Shown here piece by piece: positions 28,121 through 36,861 of a stretch of DNA of 64,000 nt. The stretch's first letter is position 1; each line of letters begins with the position of its first letter. The DNA comes from Salinibacillus xinjiangensis (GTDB taxonomy: Bacteria; Bacillota; Bacilli; Bacillales; Alkalibacillaceae), in assembly GCF_009649735.1 (NCBI RefSeq), contig NZ_WJNH01000004.1:62001-126000 (forward strand). Reading direction: 5' to 3'. The position numbers and the translations under genes were made by a program. Under the pieces are notes generated by a model that saw only the letters and a program-made list of their open reading frames with translations, searched no databases and was not told the DNA's origin.

Positions 28121-28690
28121 ATGGCTGAAGAAAATGCATCAAATGGTATGGGGCAAGGCCCTAGCGCACCATTTCAAGGCGGTCCACAGCAGCAGCCGCA
28201 AGCACAAGCACCTGGATTTCAAGGAGGTTTCCCAGGAGGTCAACAAGGAGGTATGCCACAAGGAATGGCCCCAGGAGGTATGATGCCTGGAATGATGCCA
28301 GGTGGAATGGGTCAAATGCCTGATGGGATGCAGCAGATGCCAGGCGGTATGGGGCAAATGCCTGGTGGAATGCAGCAAATGCCACCATCTGGAGCACCTA
28401 TAGGACCTGATGCAGGTATGGGACAAAATGGTGGTGTCCCATTTGAGGAAGAGTCCTACATTGAAAATATTTTACGTTTAAACCGAGGTAAAATGGCAAC
28501 GGTTTACATGACTTTTGAAAATAACACCCAATGGAATGCCAAAGTGTTCAAAGGAATCATAGAAGCGGCTGGTCGAGACCATATTGTGTTAAGTGATCCA
28601 CAGACAGGTCGTCGCTACCTTCTATTAATGATTTATCTCGATTATGTAACCTTTGATGAAGAACTTGAATATCAATATCCATTTGCGTAA
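28121..28690 (+). CDS. gerQ: Spore coat protein GerQ
   Basis: 189 residues from the ATG at 28121 (MAEENASNGMG), with AAAGGAGTG upstream. Residues 10-105 are low-complexity Gly/Met/Gln/Pro with repeats of GGMxQMP (e.g. MPGGMGQMPGGMQQMP). The C-terminal domain (from FEEESYIENILRLNRGK) is the conserved GerQ part: TVYMTFENNTQWNAKVF, GRDHIVLSDPQTGRRYLL. GerQ binds CwlJ and is cross-linked by the Tgl transglutaminase. In B. subtilis the lysines used lie at the extreme N-terminus; here the first 115 or so residues contain no lysine. Confidence 0.9.
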   Translation: MAEENASNGMGQGPSAPFQGGPQQQPQAQAPGFQGGFPGGQQGGMPQGMAPGGMMPGMMPGGMGQMPDGMQQMPGGMGQMPGGMQQMPPSGAPIGPDAGMGQNGGVPFEEESYIENILRLNRGKMATVYMTFENNTQWNAKVFKGIIEAAGRDHIVLSDPQTGRRYLLLMIYLDYVTFDEELEYQYPFA

Positions 28691-28724
28691 TAATCACATG
28701 GATGACGAAAAAGAAGATTGATAG

Positions 28725-28763
28725 AAAAATCCCTTGTCATCTTACTATTGACAAGGGGTTTTC
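28725..28763 (+). terminator. Intrinsic terminator of cwlJ-gerQ
   Basis: AAAATCCCTTGTCA (28726-28739) pairs with TGACAAGGGGTTTT (28749-28762), 35 bp after gerQ. The open reading frame that runs through it is therefore not translated from its far 5' end. Confidence 0.88.
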
Positions 28764-28816
28764 TTACCGTTCAAACGGGACGAGTATATATGAATGTTTA
28801 TGCTGAAAGGAAGAGC

Positions 28817-29068
28817 ATGATGAGACATCAGGCTGAGAAATTTTTTCAATATCAATATCTTTCCTTATTTACTAGCTTTCTATTTGGTGTTTTAGCTCTC
28901 TGGCAGAGTGATACACCTTTATTTTTCCTTTTTGCGTTTTATGCCCTATCTTTAAGCTTTATGTTTGAAGGGCTCGCTTACCAATCACGTCGAAACCATG
29001 TTCAATTTGTGGAGCAAATCATTCGAGCTCTTTTAATCTTTTTATTGTCTTCATTTCTATATTTTTAA
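28817..29068 (+). CDS. Small membrane protein, unknown function
   Basis: 83 residues from the ATG at 28817 (MMRHQAEKFFQYQ), chosen because GAAAGGAAG lies 5 bp upstream and because the frame further 5' passes through the gerQ terminator. Two to three membrane segments: LSLFTSFLFGVLALW, TPLFFLFAFYALSLSFMF and IIRALLIFLLSSFLYF, separated by short basic loops (YQSRRNH). I recognise no family. It overlaps the end of ywdK by 4 bp tail to tail. Confidence 0.6.
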   Translation: MMRHQAEKFFQYQYLSLFTSFLFGVLALWQSDTPLFFLFAFYALSLSFMFEGLAYQSRRNHVQFVEQIIRALLIFLLSSFLYF

Positions 29069-29430
29069 ATATATTTAATAACGGCATAGCCGAGCATGAT
29101 CCAACCAATTAGAAAGGCTACGCCTCCTAACGGTGTAATCATTGCAAACGTTTTAATTGCAGTAGTGGAATAGATATACAAACTACCAGAAAACAACAGA
29201 ATTCCGATAAAGAAAAACCAACCCGCTCCTGTTAAGGATTGATTCAATTTTAAAGCGAGAATACCTGTAATAAACAATGCGACTGTATGGAACATTTGAT
29301 AGGTCACAGCTTTATCCCACGTAGCAAGCATTTTTGCACTCAATTTTCCTTCGAGGCCATGGGCACCAAAGGCACCTAAAGCAACAGCAAGAAAGCCATT
29401 AATGGCCCCTAGAATTATAAATAACTTCAT
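29065..29430 (-). CDS. ywdK: DUF423 membrane protein YwdK
   Basis: 121 residues with four membrane helices. The conserved N-terminus FIILGAINGFLAVALGAFGAHGL is diagnostic for DUF423 (YwdK/YgdD), and the ending GGVAFLIGWIMLGYAVI also fits. Function unknown. Located just past gerQ (ywdL), as in B. subtilis. It follows ywdI by 36 bp on the same strand. Confidence 0.92.
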   Translation of the reverse strand: MKLFIILGAINGFLAVALGAFGAHGLEGKLSAKMLATWDKAVTYQMFHTVALFITGILALKLNQSLTGAGWFFFIGILLFSGSLYIYSTTAIKTFAMITPLGGVAFLIGWIMLGYAVIKYI

Positions 29431-29466
29431 AAACTTATTCCCCCTAGTTTGTTTGTGTTTTTTTGA

Positions 29467-29766
29467 TTAAAAGTCAAAGATTGAGGATCCGTTTGCTCCT
29501 TCATGGTCGATTGATTGTTGTCCTGTTTGTTGCATTTGACGGGTCTCTTGTGGTTGTACAGCCTGAGTTTTCATTTGTTTTTCCTCTGTAAGCTTGGCTA
29601 AAACATCTGTTTCACTTGTTGAGGATTCTTCATCTATAAACAAATCGGTTAATAACCGGACTGATTTAATGTGTTCCTTCATTTTTGTTGCATCATGTTG
29701 GTTTTCCATCGCCTTTTGGACTTCATTCATCATTTTGCGGAGTACTTTTTGATCTGAAACCGGCAC
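29467..29766 (-). CDS. ywdI: DUF5327 family protein YwdI
   Basis: 99 residues from a GTG start with GGAGG 9 bp upstream. The N-terminal half is helical (RKMMNEVQKAMENQHDATKM, HIKSVRLLTDLF). The C-terminal half is a glutamine-rich linker (MKTQAVQPQETRQMQQTGQQ) ending in SSIFDF, typical of YwdI-like proteins. Function unknown. It is upstream of ywdK in a two-gene unit; the synteny supports the name. Confidence 0.8.
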   Translation of the reverse strand: MPVSDQKVLRKMMNEVQKAMENQHDATKMKEHIKSVRLLTDLFIDEESSTSETDVLAKLTEEKQMKTQAVQPQETRQMQQTGQQSIDHEGANGSSIFDF

Positions 29767-29858
29767 TTCTATCTGCCTCCTTTATGTTAAATGTCTGGTT
29801 TATTATAACATGATTGTGGGGTGGGATGAACTAGGTAGGCGGTGGATAGGGGGATCAG

Positions 29859-30045
29859 GTCAGTTTACCCTTGGATTTCGGTCGCCTCGTGGATTATTAC
29901 TGTCAGTAATTTTCTTTTTCAAGTACCAGTCACTCTAATCACGTCACCTCTCCTCTCAATTCCGTCAATACCGCATATTCCAGTCACTTCATACGATATT
30001 CAAGTCACTCCAGCTTATATTCACGTCACAAATTTAAACATTCAC
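29859..30045 (+). repeat. Phased ATTCnnGTCAC repeat array, locus B
   Basis: GTCA cores start at 29859, 29902, 29929, 29943, 29964, 29983, 30004 and 30025, with GTCG at 29881. Most steps are 19-22 bp; 27 and 14 together make two periods. From 29964 on, each unit reads GTCA(C)-N10-ATTC(A/C)(A/C). A plus-strand open frame crosses it and yields an imperfect heptapeptide pattern, but no ribosome site or family supports coding. The rest of the gap 29767-30092 is featureless. Confidence 0.8.
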
Positions 30046-30092
30046 ATCTCCCTCGTCTCCCACTCCCATGGTCATCTCTGCTCAAATTACAT

Positions 30093-30124
30093 AAAGCAGA
30101 CGCCTTAGCTCAGCGCCTGCTTTT
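30093..30124 (-). terminator. Terminator left behind by the NirK-like remnant
   Basis: AAAGCAGACGC pairs with GCGCCTGCTTTT (one bulge); A/T tracts lie on both sides. It lies about 10 bp past the stop codon of the remnant at 30135-30212. Confidence 0.7.
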
Positions 30125-30134
30125 AACAATCCTG

Positions 30135-30212
30135 TTATTTTGTAACTTCTATCAAACCAGTTGCTCCTTTGGTTGCATGATTGAATTGGTGAGTGACAAA
30201 TGGATAAGTTCC
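30135..30212 (-). pseudogene. 3' remnant of a copper nitrite reductase-like (NirK) gene
   Basis: On the minus strand 25 codons read GTYPFVTHQFNHATKGATG and then LIEVTK-stop. This is the C-terminal type 1 copper region of NirK and related cupredoxin enzymes (PFVTH with the copper-ligand histidine). The frame meets a stop immediately upstream and abuts the terminator of the next gene, so only the tail survives. A deletion or replacement event brought the amino-acid transporter genes next to it (inference). Confidence 0.65.
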
Positions 30213-30216
30213 TTAT

Positions 30217-30248
30217 ATAAAAAAAAGCCCCAAGCTAAACTTGGAGCA
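30217..30248 (-). terminator. Intrinsic terminator of the amino-acid permease gene
   Basis: On the minus strand GCTCCAAG pairs with CTTGGGGC (one mismatch), followed by eight T. Confidence 0.85.
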
Positions 30249-30270
30249 CTTCCATAAGAAATATATTCGA

Positions 30271-30927
30271 TTACGCTTGGACCCATCTTTTTTCTACTAC
30301 CTGTAGCAAATACGTTAAACCGAGCACAATAATGAGATAGATAACCGCCACGGTGATATACGGTTCCCACACGACGTAGTACTGGCCAACTGCGGCATCC
30401 CCCCAGTACATTAATTCCTTAGCCGCAATGACAGAAGCTAACGACGACTCTTTAATAAGGGTGATAAATTCATTCCCGAGCGGTGGAACCATTCTCCGAA
30501 CAGCCTGGGGTAATATAACGTATCTCATGGTTTGAACCTTATTCATGCCTAGAGAGCGAGCGGCTTCGGTTTGGCCGTTGGCGATTGATTGAATACCCGC
30601 TCTAAAGATCTCCGCCACATATGCTGATGAATTTAAGCTCAGTGTAACTATCGCAGAGACCATGGCTGTTGCATCAGGATATATAGATGGTAGAAGAGCA
30701 TAGTGAACAATAAATAGTTGCACTAGGACAGGTGTACCTCGAAAACAGTTTATATAGGCTAGAAACGGAAAACGTAGCAGCTTATTCGGTGCCATACGGC
30801 CAAGGGCTACAAACAAGCCTAACAAAACCCCAATGAGGATCCCGGCTAGTGAAATACCTATTGTCAATAACGTTCCTTTTAAGAAAAAAGGCATATATTC
30901 TTCTATAATATCCCATCTTATATTCAT
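30271..30927 (-). CDS. Amino-acid ABC transporter permease (HisM/GlnP/TcyB family)
   Basis: 218 residues with five membrane helices. The polar amino-acid permease signature is ARSLGMNKVQTMRYVILPQA (EAA loop), preceded by ISLAGILIGVLLGLFVALGR and FRGTPVLVQLFIVHY. It forms the channel for the substrate delivered by the binding protein encoded just upstream (30995-31786). No ATPase gene is adjacent, so the partner must be encoded elsewhere. A 25-bp hairpin separates the two genes and may lower permease expression relative to the binding protein. Confidence 0.92.
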   Translation of the reverse strand: MNIRWDIIEEYMPFFLKGTLLTIGISLAGILIGVLLGLFVALGRMAPNKLLRFPFLAYINCFRGTPVLVQLFIVHYALLPSIYPDATAMVSAIVTLSLNSSAYVAEIFRAGIQSIANGQTEAARSLGMNKVQTMRYVILPQAVRRMVPPLGNEFITLIKESSLASVIAAKELMYWGDAAVGQYYVVWEPYITVAVIYLIIVLGLTYLLQVVEKRWVQA

Positions 30928-30960
30928 GCTGACTTCCCCCTAATGCTTTAGCGCTTTAAG

Positions 30961-30985
30961 GCACGTGGGGTCTGACCCCACATGC
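30961..30985. repeat. 25-bp GGGTCTGACCC hairpin, copy 2
   Basis: GCACGTGGGGTC-T-GACCCCACATGC, one mismatch in the stem, preceded by CTTTAAG. It has the same layout as 11379-11403, with compensatory changes in the stem. It lies between the binding-protein stop codon and the permease start. Confidence 0.8.
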
Positions 30986-30994
30986 GGTAAATTT

Positions 30995-31786
30995 TTACTG
31001 TGTTAAAGTGCTCATGTCTGGTTTTTGTCCGAACCAGTCTTCATAAATTTTTTCATATGTTCCATTTTCAAATACGGTGTTCATCGCTTCATTTAATTCT
31101 TTCGCTAATTCACTATCTTTTGGATACATGAATCCGTAATACTCAGAGTCAAAGGCCGAAGAATCGTTTACTGCCTTAATAGCCTCATCTGGATTATTCT
31201 TAATATACTCCTGTGCGACCACATTATCCACGATGACTGCGTCTACATCACCCTGCTGCATGGACATAATCGCAAGTGGAACTTTGTCATATTGGTTCAC
31301 TTGGTCTGAATTCGCTCCGAAGATTTTTTCAGCAGCTGTTGCACCTGTTGTTGAAATTTGAACCCCTACTTGCTTATCTTTTAGGTCCGCTACACTACTA
31401 ATTGATGAATCCTCAGGTACTAAGATTAATTGAGTAGACTCAAAGTATGGTAGAGAAAAATCATAGGTTTCCTTCCGATCATCTGTAATCGTAATCCCCG
31501 CAACAGCCAAGTCAGCCTTTTCGTTCTTCACATCCTGCAGCATCGTTTCCCATCCTACATTTTCAAAGTTTGCTTGATATCCTGCTTCCTTCAATACTGC
31601 TGTCGCAAAATCAACATCAAAGCCTGTTATTTCACCTTTATCCATATATTCAAAAGGTGCAAAGGCAGCATCTGTAGCGATGGTAAGCTCCTGTAATTCC
31701 TCTGCACTGCCTGATGTATCCTCACTTCCACAAGCAACTAATGATATAAGTGCAATTCCTATAAATAGCATGGCTAATTTTTTCAT
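30995..31786 (-). CDS. Amino-acid ABC transporter substrate-binding lipoprotein
   Basis: 263 residues. Lipoprotein signal MKKLAMLFIGIALISLVAC with lipobox cysteine at 19. The SBP_bac_3 fold is clear: LTIATDAAFAPFEYMDKG, ITGFDVDFATAVLKEAG, DLAVAGITITDDRKETYDFS. It captures a polar or basic amino acid outside the membrane. The neighbouring lysine-degradation genes (32-36 kb) make lysine or arginine an attractive but unproven ligand. Confidence 0.92.
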   Translation of the reverse strand: MKKLAMLFIGIALISLVACGSEDTSGSAEELQELTIATDAAFAPFEYMDKGEITGFDVDFATAVLKEAGYQANFENVGWETMLQDVKNEKADLAVAGITITDDRKETYDFSLPYFESTQLILVPEDSSISSVADLKDKQVGVQISTTGATAAEKIFGANSDQVNQYDKVPLAIMSMQQGDVDAVIVDNVVAQEYIKNNPDEAIKAVNDSSAFDSEYYGFMYPKDSELAKELNEAMNTVFENGTYEKIYEDWFGQKPDMSTLTQ

Positions 31787-32024
31787 TTTGTAAGTCTCCT
31801 TTGAATTAATTTTAGTATATTTATTCGTTGTAGTTAATAATTATACATTGATTTGTATATTTGTAAATAGATTTTTGTCAAAAAATGAAGAATCCCAAAA
31901 AACTTTATACACCCTTACCGCGGATGCGTTTACATGTCTAATAAATTAAAAAATTATAACTATTAATATCCACTTACATATACTATGATGGAAATGAATA
32001 GATTCATAGAAAGGAGTGAATAAA

Positions 32025-33215
32025 ATGGATTTTGAATTGAGTGCAGAACAGCAACTATTAAGAAAAACCGTACGAGACTTTGTAAACAAAGAAATCCTCC
32101 CACACATCGCAAAGTGGGATGAAGAGGGGCGCTATGACCAATCCCTCCACAAGCAAATGGCTGAGCTTGGATTAATGGGTGTTTGTATCCCTAGACAATA
32201 CGGCGGGAGTGGCATGGACTACAATTCTCTAGCTATTGTTTGTGAGGAACTAGAGCGTGGGGATACCGCATTCCGTACCGCCGTTTCTGTACATACAGGG
32301 CTAAATAGCATGACACTTTTGCAATGGGGAACTGAAGAACAAAAAAATAAATACCTTACACCCCAGGCTAAAGGAGAAAAAATTGGTGCCTTTGGCTTAA
32401 CAGAGCCTGGAGCGGGATCCGATGTTGCGGCTATGCAAACGACGGCCGTAAAGGATGGGGATGATTACATTCTTTCCGGGCAGAAAACCTGGATTTCCCT
32501 CTGTGATGTTGCCGATCACTTTATCGTCTTTGCCTTAACAGACTCAAAGAAAAAGCACCACGGCATATCAGCTTTTATTGTGGAGAGAACCATGCCAGGC
32601 TTTTCATCGAAGGCTATCAAAGGGAAGCTTGGGATCAGGTCCGGAAACACAGGTGAATTATTCTTTGATGAGGTCAGAGTTCCAAAAGAGAACTTGCTCG
32701 GGGAAGAGGGAGAAGGATTTAAGATTGCCATGTCCGCATTGGATAATGGAAGATTCACAGTAGCAGCCGGGGCATGTGGACTCACTATGGCCTGTCTTGA
32801 GGCAAGCGTGAAATACTGTCATGAACGAGAAACGTTTGGCAAAGAAATCGGAAAACATCAGCTCGTCCAACAAATGATTGCCAATATGGAGGCAGGTCTA
32901 CAAATGAGTCGCCTGCTTGTGTATAGGGCTGGAGAGCTCAAGAACCAAGGGAAACGGAACACAAGAGAGACCTCACTAGCAAAATGGCAGGCCTGTGATA
33001 TAGCCAACAAATCTGCCGATGATGCTGTGCAAATTCATGGGGCGTACGGATACTCCAACGAATACCCAGTCGAGCGATATCTTAGAAATTCCAAAGCACC
33101 TGTGATCTATGAAGGAACCCGCGAAATTCATACCATTATGCAAGCCGAATATGCTCTAGGCTATCGAAAAGACAAACCACTAAACAAAACACTACCAGCA
33201 TGGGATCCTGAATAA
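32025..33215 (+). CDS. Acyl-CoA dehydrogenase, possibly glutaryl-CoA dehydrogenase
   Basis: 396 residues from the ATG at 32025, with AAAGGAG 8 bp upstream; a GTG at 32016 overlaps the ribosome site. Motifs: [47 protein letters not shown] and IYEGTREIHTIMQ with the catalytic glutamate. It is clearly different from the two dehydrogenases at 3-5.5 kb (e.g. an extended C-terminus ending LNKTLPAWDPE). Its place beside lysine 6-dehydrogenase and an aldehyde dehydrogenase suggests glutaryl-CoA, a lysine-degradation intermediate, as substrate; that is inference. Confidence 0.88.
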   Translation: MDFELSAEQQLLRKTVRDFVNKEILPHIAKWDEEGRYDQSLHKQMAELGLMGVCIPRQYGGSGMDYNSLAIVCEELERGDTAFRTAVSVHTGLNSMTLLQWGTEEQKNKYLTPQAKGEKIGAFGLTEPGAGSDVAAMQTTAVKDGDDYILSGQKTWISLCDVADHFIVFALTDSKKKHHGISAFIVERTMPGFSSKAIKGKLGIRSGNTGELFFDEVRVPKENLLGEEGEGFKIAMSALDNGRFTVAAGACGLTMACLEASVKYCHERETFGKEIGKHQLVQQMIANMEAGLQMSRLLVYRAGELKNQGKRNTRETSLAKWQACDIANKSADDAVQIHGAYGYSNEYPVERYLRNSKAPVIYEGTREIHTIMQAEYALGYRKDKPLNKTLPAWDPE

Positions 33216-33256
33216 CCATAAAGGTTGCCTGTCTCCAATAACAGGCAACCTCTCAT

Positions 33257-34399
33257 TTAAACTATATCCTCCTTAATTTTCACCCCTCTTTTCGCCATTT
33301 CTTGAATATAAAGTCTTCCCGGCACGATTTTTTCTGGTGGATAAACCCCTTTTTTCGTAATGGACTGCTCACCAATCATTTGAGCCACAACCGAAATCGT
33401 ATTGGCCGTTGCACGTGCCATAGCTGTAGTTTGACGTTGTCTGTCCTTAAAGGTCATCATTTCGTATTGATAGCAGACCTCCTTACCGCCCTTAAGCCCA
33501 CCAACCACGACTCTTAAAAGCACTGCATCATCTTTATCCTTTAAATCTAAAATAGGGTCCAACACCTTTAATAGAATCTTTCGCGGATATACAGTTGAAC
33601 CGTTAACTTGAAGCTCTTTTCTCGTTAAATTTAAGTCTACCAACAGCTTAAATTTCTCTGCATGACCCGGGTAACGAATCGTTTTGTATTCTAGGGTTTT
33701 TAAATGGGGGAAGGAATGTGGGAGAGTTGAGGTTCCCCCTGAAGTATGAAAGGCTTCTAAGGGACCAAATTTCTCAAAATAGATGTTCTCCACCTCAGAT
33801 AACGATGGGATTTCCTGTTTCATTCCATTTCGAATGATGAGCGCTGGGTCTGTATAATGGTCCATCAGCCCTTCCATGGAAAATACATGATTATATTCCA
33901 GCGGTGGCTCGGGATGAACAGGGATTCCTCCGACATACAAATGAATTGATTCGGCAACGTCTAACTTGCTCACCCCATATCCTGATAAAATATTTATCAT
34001 TCCTGGAGCCACTCCTAAGTCTGGAATGACGGTTACATTGGCCCGCCTAGCATCCTCGTGTAGCTGCAAAACAGAATCTGTAATATGACCAATGTGTCCT
34101 CCTAAATCAACGCAATGAACGCCAACCTCTATAGCTGTTTTAGCGACCTGCTCATTAAACGTGTAAAATAAGGCATTAATGACGACTTCAAATGTCTGCA
34201 TAAATTCAGCGAGCTCATCTGGGTTACTTGCATCTACCTGGTATGCCTGAATTTTAGGCGAGTTTAGCTGCTGACATACTTTTTCGCCCTGCTCCAAATC
34301 GATATCAGCTAATCCAACGAACTCTACCTTATCACTATTGACCAAATCGCGGGCTGCCTCCTTGCCCATTAAGCCTGCTCCTAGAACTGCTATTTTCAT
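33257..34399 (-). CDS. L-lysine 6-dehydrogenase (saccharopine dehydrogenase family)
   Basis: 380 residues from the ATG at 34399 ([19 protein letters not shown]), with GGAGGGTGA 7 bp upstream; the open frame extends 31 codons further into the aldehyde dehydrogenase gene without support. Rossmann motif GAGLMG, then [57 protein letters not shown]. This closely resembles, from memory, the Geobacillus stearothermophilus lysine 6-dehydrogenase, which makes 2-aminoadipate 6-semialdehyde from lysine with NAD. It lies 17 bp after the aldehyde dehydrogenase gene. The wider family also includes saccharopine dehydrogenases. Confidence 0.85.
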   Translation of the reverse strand: MKIAVLGAGLMGKEAARDLVNSDKVEFVGLADIDLEQGEKVCQQLNSPKIQAYQVDASNPDELAEFMQTFEVVINALFYTFNEQVAKTAIEVGVHCVDLGGHIGHITDSVLQLHEDARRANVTVIPDLGVAPGMINILSGYGVSKLDVAESIHLYVGGIPVHPEPPLEYNHVFSMEGLMDHYTDPALIIRNGMKQEIPSLSEVENIYFEKFGPLEAFHTSGGTSTLPHSFPHLKTLEYKTIRYPGHAEKFKLLVDLNLTRKELQVNGSTVYPRKILLKVLDPILDLKDKDDAVLLRVVVGGLKGGKEVCYQYEMMTFKDRQRQTTAMARATANTISVVAQMIGEQSITKKGVYPPEKIVPGRLYIQEMAKRGVKIKEDIV

Positions 34400-34415
34400 A
34401 GATTCATCACCCTCC

Positions 34416-35918
34416 TTAGTCAATATCAATCTGAGCTCGTTGTAATTTGCCGCTGTAATCGACATAGACAGCCTTCCATTCCGTAAACACATCTAGGGCT
34501 GCGGTCCCTGAATCACGATGACCATTCCCCGTTCCCTTCGTCCCCCCAAATGGCAGGTGAATTTCCGCTCCAGTTGTTCCTGCATTCACATATACAATCC
34601 CTGTATCTAAATCCCGCTGAGCCGCAAACACTTGATTGGCATCCCTCGTAAAAATAGAACTGGAAAGACCGAAATCAACTTGATTATTGACCTCAATCGC
34701 CTCTTTAAAGCTCTTAACAGGAATAAGGGACACTACAGGACCAAAAATTTCTTCCTGCGCTATTTGCATATTTGGGGTAGCATCTGTAAAAAGGGTTGGT
34801 GCAAAATAATTGCCACCCTGGAATTGTTCCTCATTCATCACATGGCCGCCTGCTAATAATTTGGCTCCTTCCTCCCTTCCAATGTCTATATATTTCTCAA
34901 TCTTAGCTAGCCCTTGTGCATTGATGACGGGTCCAACCTTCACACTCTCATCCAGTCCGTCTCCAATGGTTAGCTTTTTCATTTCGGCTAGCAGTTTATC
35001 TTCTAAGTCCTCCTTTACATCCTCATGGACAATCACTCGGCTGCAGGCTGTACATCTCTGCCCACTCGTACCAAACGCACTCCATAAAATGCCTTCTACG
35101 GCTAAATCTAAATCCGCATCATCCATCACAATTACCGCATTTTTGCCGCCCATTTCTAAGGACACCTTTTTCAGCTTTAACCCACACTTGCTAGCAATCG
35201 TTCGCCCTACTTCATTTGAGCCTGTAAACGAGATCACCCGAATGCCATCGTTGTCGACCATGGCCTCCCCCACCTTTGACCCCGTACCATAGACTACATT
35301 GAGAACACCCTCAGGTAAGCCTGCTTCATGAAAAATTTTAGTCATTTCATGGGCCATTAACGGTGTTTCTGTTGCGGGCTTCCAGATGACAGCATTTCCT
35401 GCAACAATAGCCGGAAAGGACTTCCAAGTCGCGATGGCAATTGGAAAATTCCATGGCGTAATGATGCCTACTACTCCAACTGGTGCCCTTACACTCATGG
35501 CAAACTTATCCCTTAATTCAGATGGCGTGGTTTGACCAAACAGACGACGTCCCTCTCCTGCCATATAAAACGCCATGTCTATTCCTTCCTGAACCTCCCC
35601 ACGAGCTTCTTCTAACACCTTGCCATTTTCCATGGTTAAAATTTTGGATAGGGTTTCCTTGCGTTCCTTCATTAAATGCCCAACCTGATACAAAATCTCT
35701 GCTCTTTGGGGAGCGGGAACCTGCGCCCAATCCTTTTGTGCCTGAGCCGCTACTTTCACCGCGGCATTTACATCCTCTAAAGTGGAAAGTGGTACTTGAG
35801 CAATTTTTTGCCCATTTGCCGGATTAGTTACCGGTGTACTCTCTTCCCCTTTCCCATCAACCCATTCTCCATTGATAAAATTCCGTACTTTTTTGTCCGT
35901 AATCATTGATTTAGCCAA
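34416..35918 (-). CDS. Aldehyde dehydrogenase, probably for 2-aminoadipate semialdehyde
   Basis: 500 residues from a TTG start with GGAGG 9 bp upstream. Catalytic features: [13 protein letters not shown] with the general-base glutamate, [12 protein letters not shown] with the nucleophile cysteine, [23 protein letters not shown] and [12 protein letters not shown]. Directly upstream of lysine 6-dehydrogenase, so it most likely oxidises the semialdehyde to 2-aminoadipate. A cre-like site lies 40 bp upstream. Other aldehydes cannot be excluded. Confidence 0.88.
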   Translation of the reverse strand: MAKSMITDKKVRNFINGEWVDGKGEESTPVTNPANGQKIAQVPLSTLEDVNAAVKVAAQAQKDWAQVPAPQRAEILYQVGHLMKERKETLSKILTMENGKVLEEARGEVQEGIDMAFYMAGEGRRLFGQTTPSELRDKFAMSVRAPVGVVGIITPWNFPIAIATWKSFPAIVAGNAVIWKPATETPLMAHEMTKIFHEAGLPEGVLNVVYGTGSKVGEAMVDNDGIRVISFTGSNEVGRTIASKCGLKLKKVSLEMGGKNAVIVMDDADLDLAVEGILWSAFGTSGQRCTACSRVIVHEDVKEDLEDKLLAEMKKLTIGDGLDESVKVGPVINAQGLAKIEKYIDIGREEGAKLLAGGHVMNEEQFQGGNYFAPTLFTDATPNMQIAQEEIFGPVVSLIPVKSFKEAIEVNNQVDFGLSSSIFTRDANQVFAAQRDLDTGIVYVNAGTTGAEIHLPFGGTKGTGNGHRDSGTAALDVFTEWKAVYVDYSGKLQRAQIDID

Positions 35919-35958
35919 ATTAAAAAGCCTCCTTACTTGTTGAAAATAAATGATTAAT

Positions 35959-35972
35959 TGTAATCGCTTACG
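35959..35972 (-). promoter_or_regulatory. Probable CcpA (cre) site before the lysine-degradation operon
   Basis: TGTAATCGCTTACG matches TGWAANCGNTNWCA in all but the last position. It lies 41 bp upstream of the aldehyde dehydrogenase start, where carbon catabolite repression of amino-acid degradation would act. Confidence 0.5.
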
Positions 35973-36102
35973 GTTTTTCTTTTGCTAAATATCCTATGTT
36001 CAGTGCCTACATTTGGGTACTCTGGGAAATGAATCTTTCTAACCTGAGGTGCTGACACTCTGAAGCAACCGTGATATCCTAATTTTAATAGGGGGAATTG
36101 GG

Positions 36103-36861
36103 ATGGAGAATTGGTTTGGAAATATCATGACAGAACCATTTCAGGCTTTTTCAATCAGCCATATCATCATGCTCGGACTATATATCCTAGGAATTATTCT
36201 GTTTATCAGCTTTTTTCAACAAATTAAAAACCACAAAGGAATAAATGAAGTCCTTCGATGGAGTTTATTCACCCTACTGCTACTATCTGAAATTTCCTAT
36301 CAAACCTGGGCAGTAGTTAATGGAGTATGGAATACAGTGGAACATTTGCCATTACATTTATGTGGCATCGCTTCGATTTTGGGGATGTTGGCCCTAATGA
36401 CCAAAAATCAAAAGCTTGTCCAAATCACCTTTTTTATTGGGATTATTCCAGCCATGCTCGCACTTGTTACACCTGAACTCCCACATGCATTTCCGCATTA
36501 CCGGTTTATGAAATTTTTTATCCATCATATGATCATCTCTTGGACCGGAATCTATTTAGTTTCCATTTATATGAACAGACGTGTAACCTTTAAGCATGTG
36601 CTCGAGACATTCGGATATTTGAATGTTTATGCTTTACTAATGGCGGCTGTTAATGGCGCACTTGGATCGAATTATTTATATTTAAACCAAACACCAGAAG
36701 CCACTACCCCGTTAAGCTTCTTTGGTAGTGGCTTTATCTATTTTATAAATTTAGAAATTGCTGCGTGCTTTCTCTTTACGCTGCAGTGGTCAGTTTATCG
36801 CGCAATCACGAACAAGAAATCAAACCTAGAGATCCAACACGAATGGAACTACGAAAAATAA
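36103..36861 (+). CDS. ywaF: YwaF family (TIGR02206) integral membrane protein
   Basis: 252 residues with seven membrane helices. Family hallmarks are the WNTVEHLPLHLCGIASILG stretch, the PHAFPHYRFMKFFIHH motif and the C-terminal NYLYLNQTPEATTPLSFFG. Function unknown; members occur in many Firmicutes. AGGGGG precedes the ATG. It overlaps the 3' end of the convergent nhaC-like gene by 36 bp, so both stop codons lie inside the partner gene. Confidence 0.87.
   Translation: MENWFGNIMTEPFQAFSISHIIMLGLYILGIILFISFFQQIKNHKGINEVLRWSLFTLLLLSEISYQTWAVVNGVWNTVEHLPLHLCGIASILGMLALMTKNQKLVQITFFIGIIPAMLALVTPELPHAFPHYRFMKFFIHHMIISWTGIYLVSIYMNRRVTFKHVLETFGYLNVYALLMAAVNGALGSNYLYLNQTPEATTPLSFFGSGFIYFINLEIAACFLFTLQWSVYRAITNKKSNLEIQHEWNYEK

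Noticed and set aside
29842-30108. An 88-residue reading frame with heptapeptide repeats (IPVTSYD, IQVTPAY, IHVTNLN)
   Set aside because: Explained by the 21-bp DNA repeat; no ribosome site, irregular steps upstream and no recognisable family.
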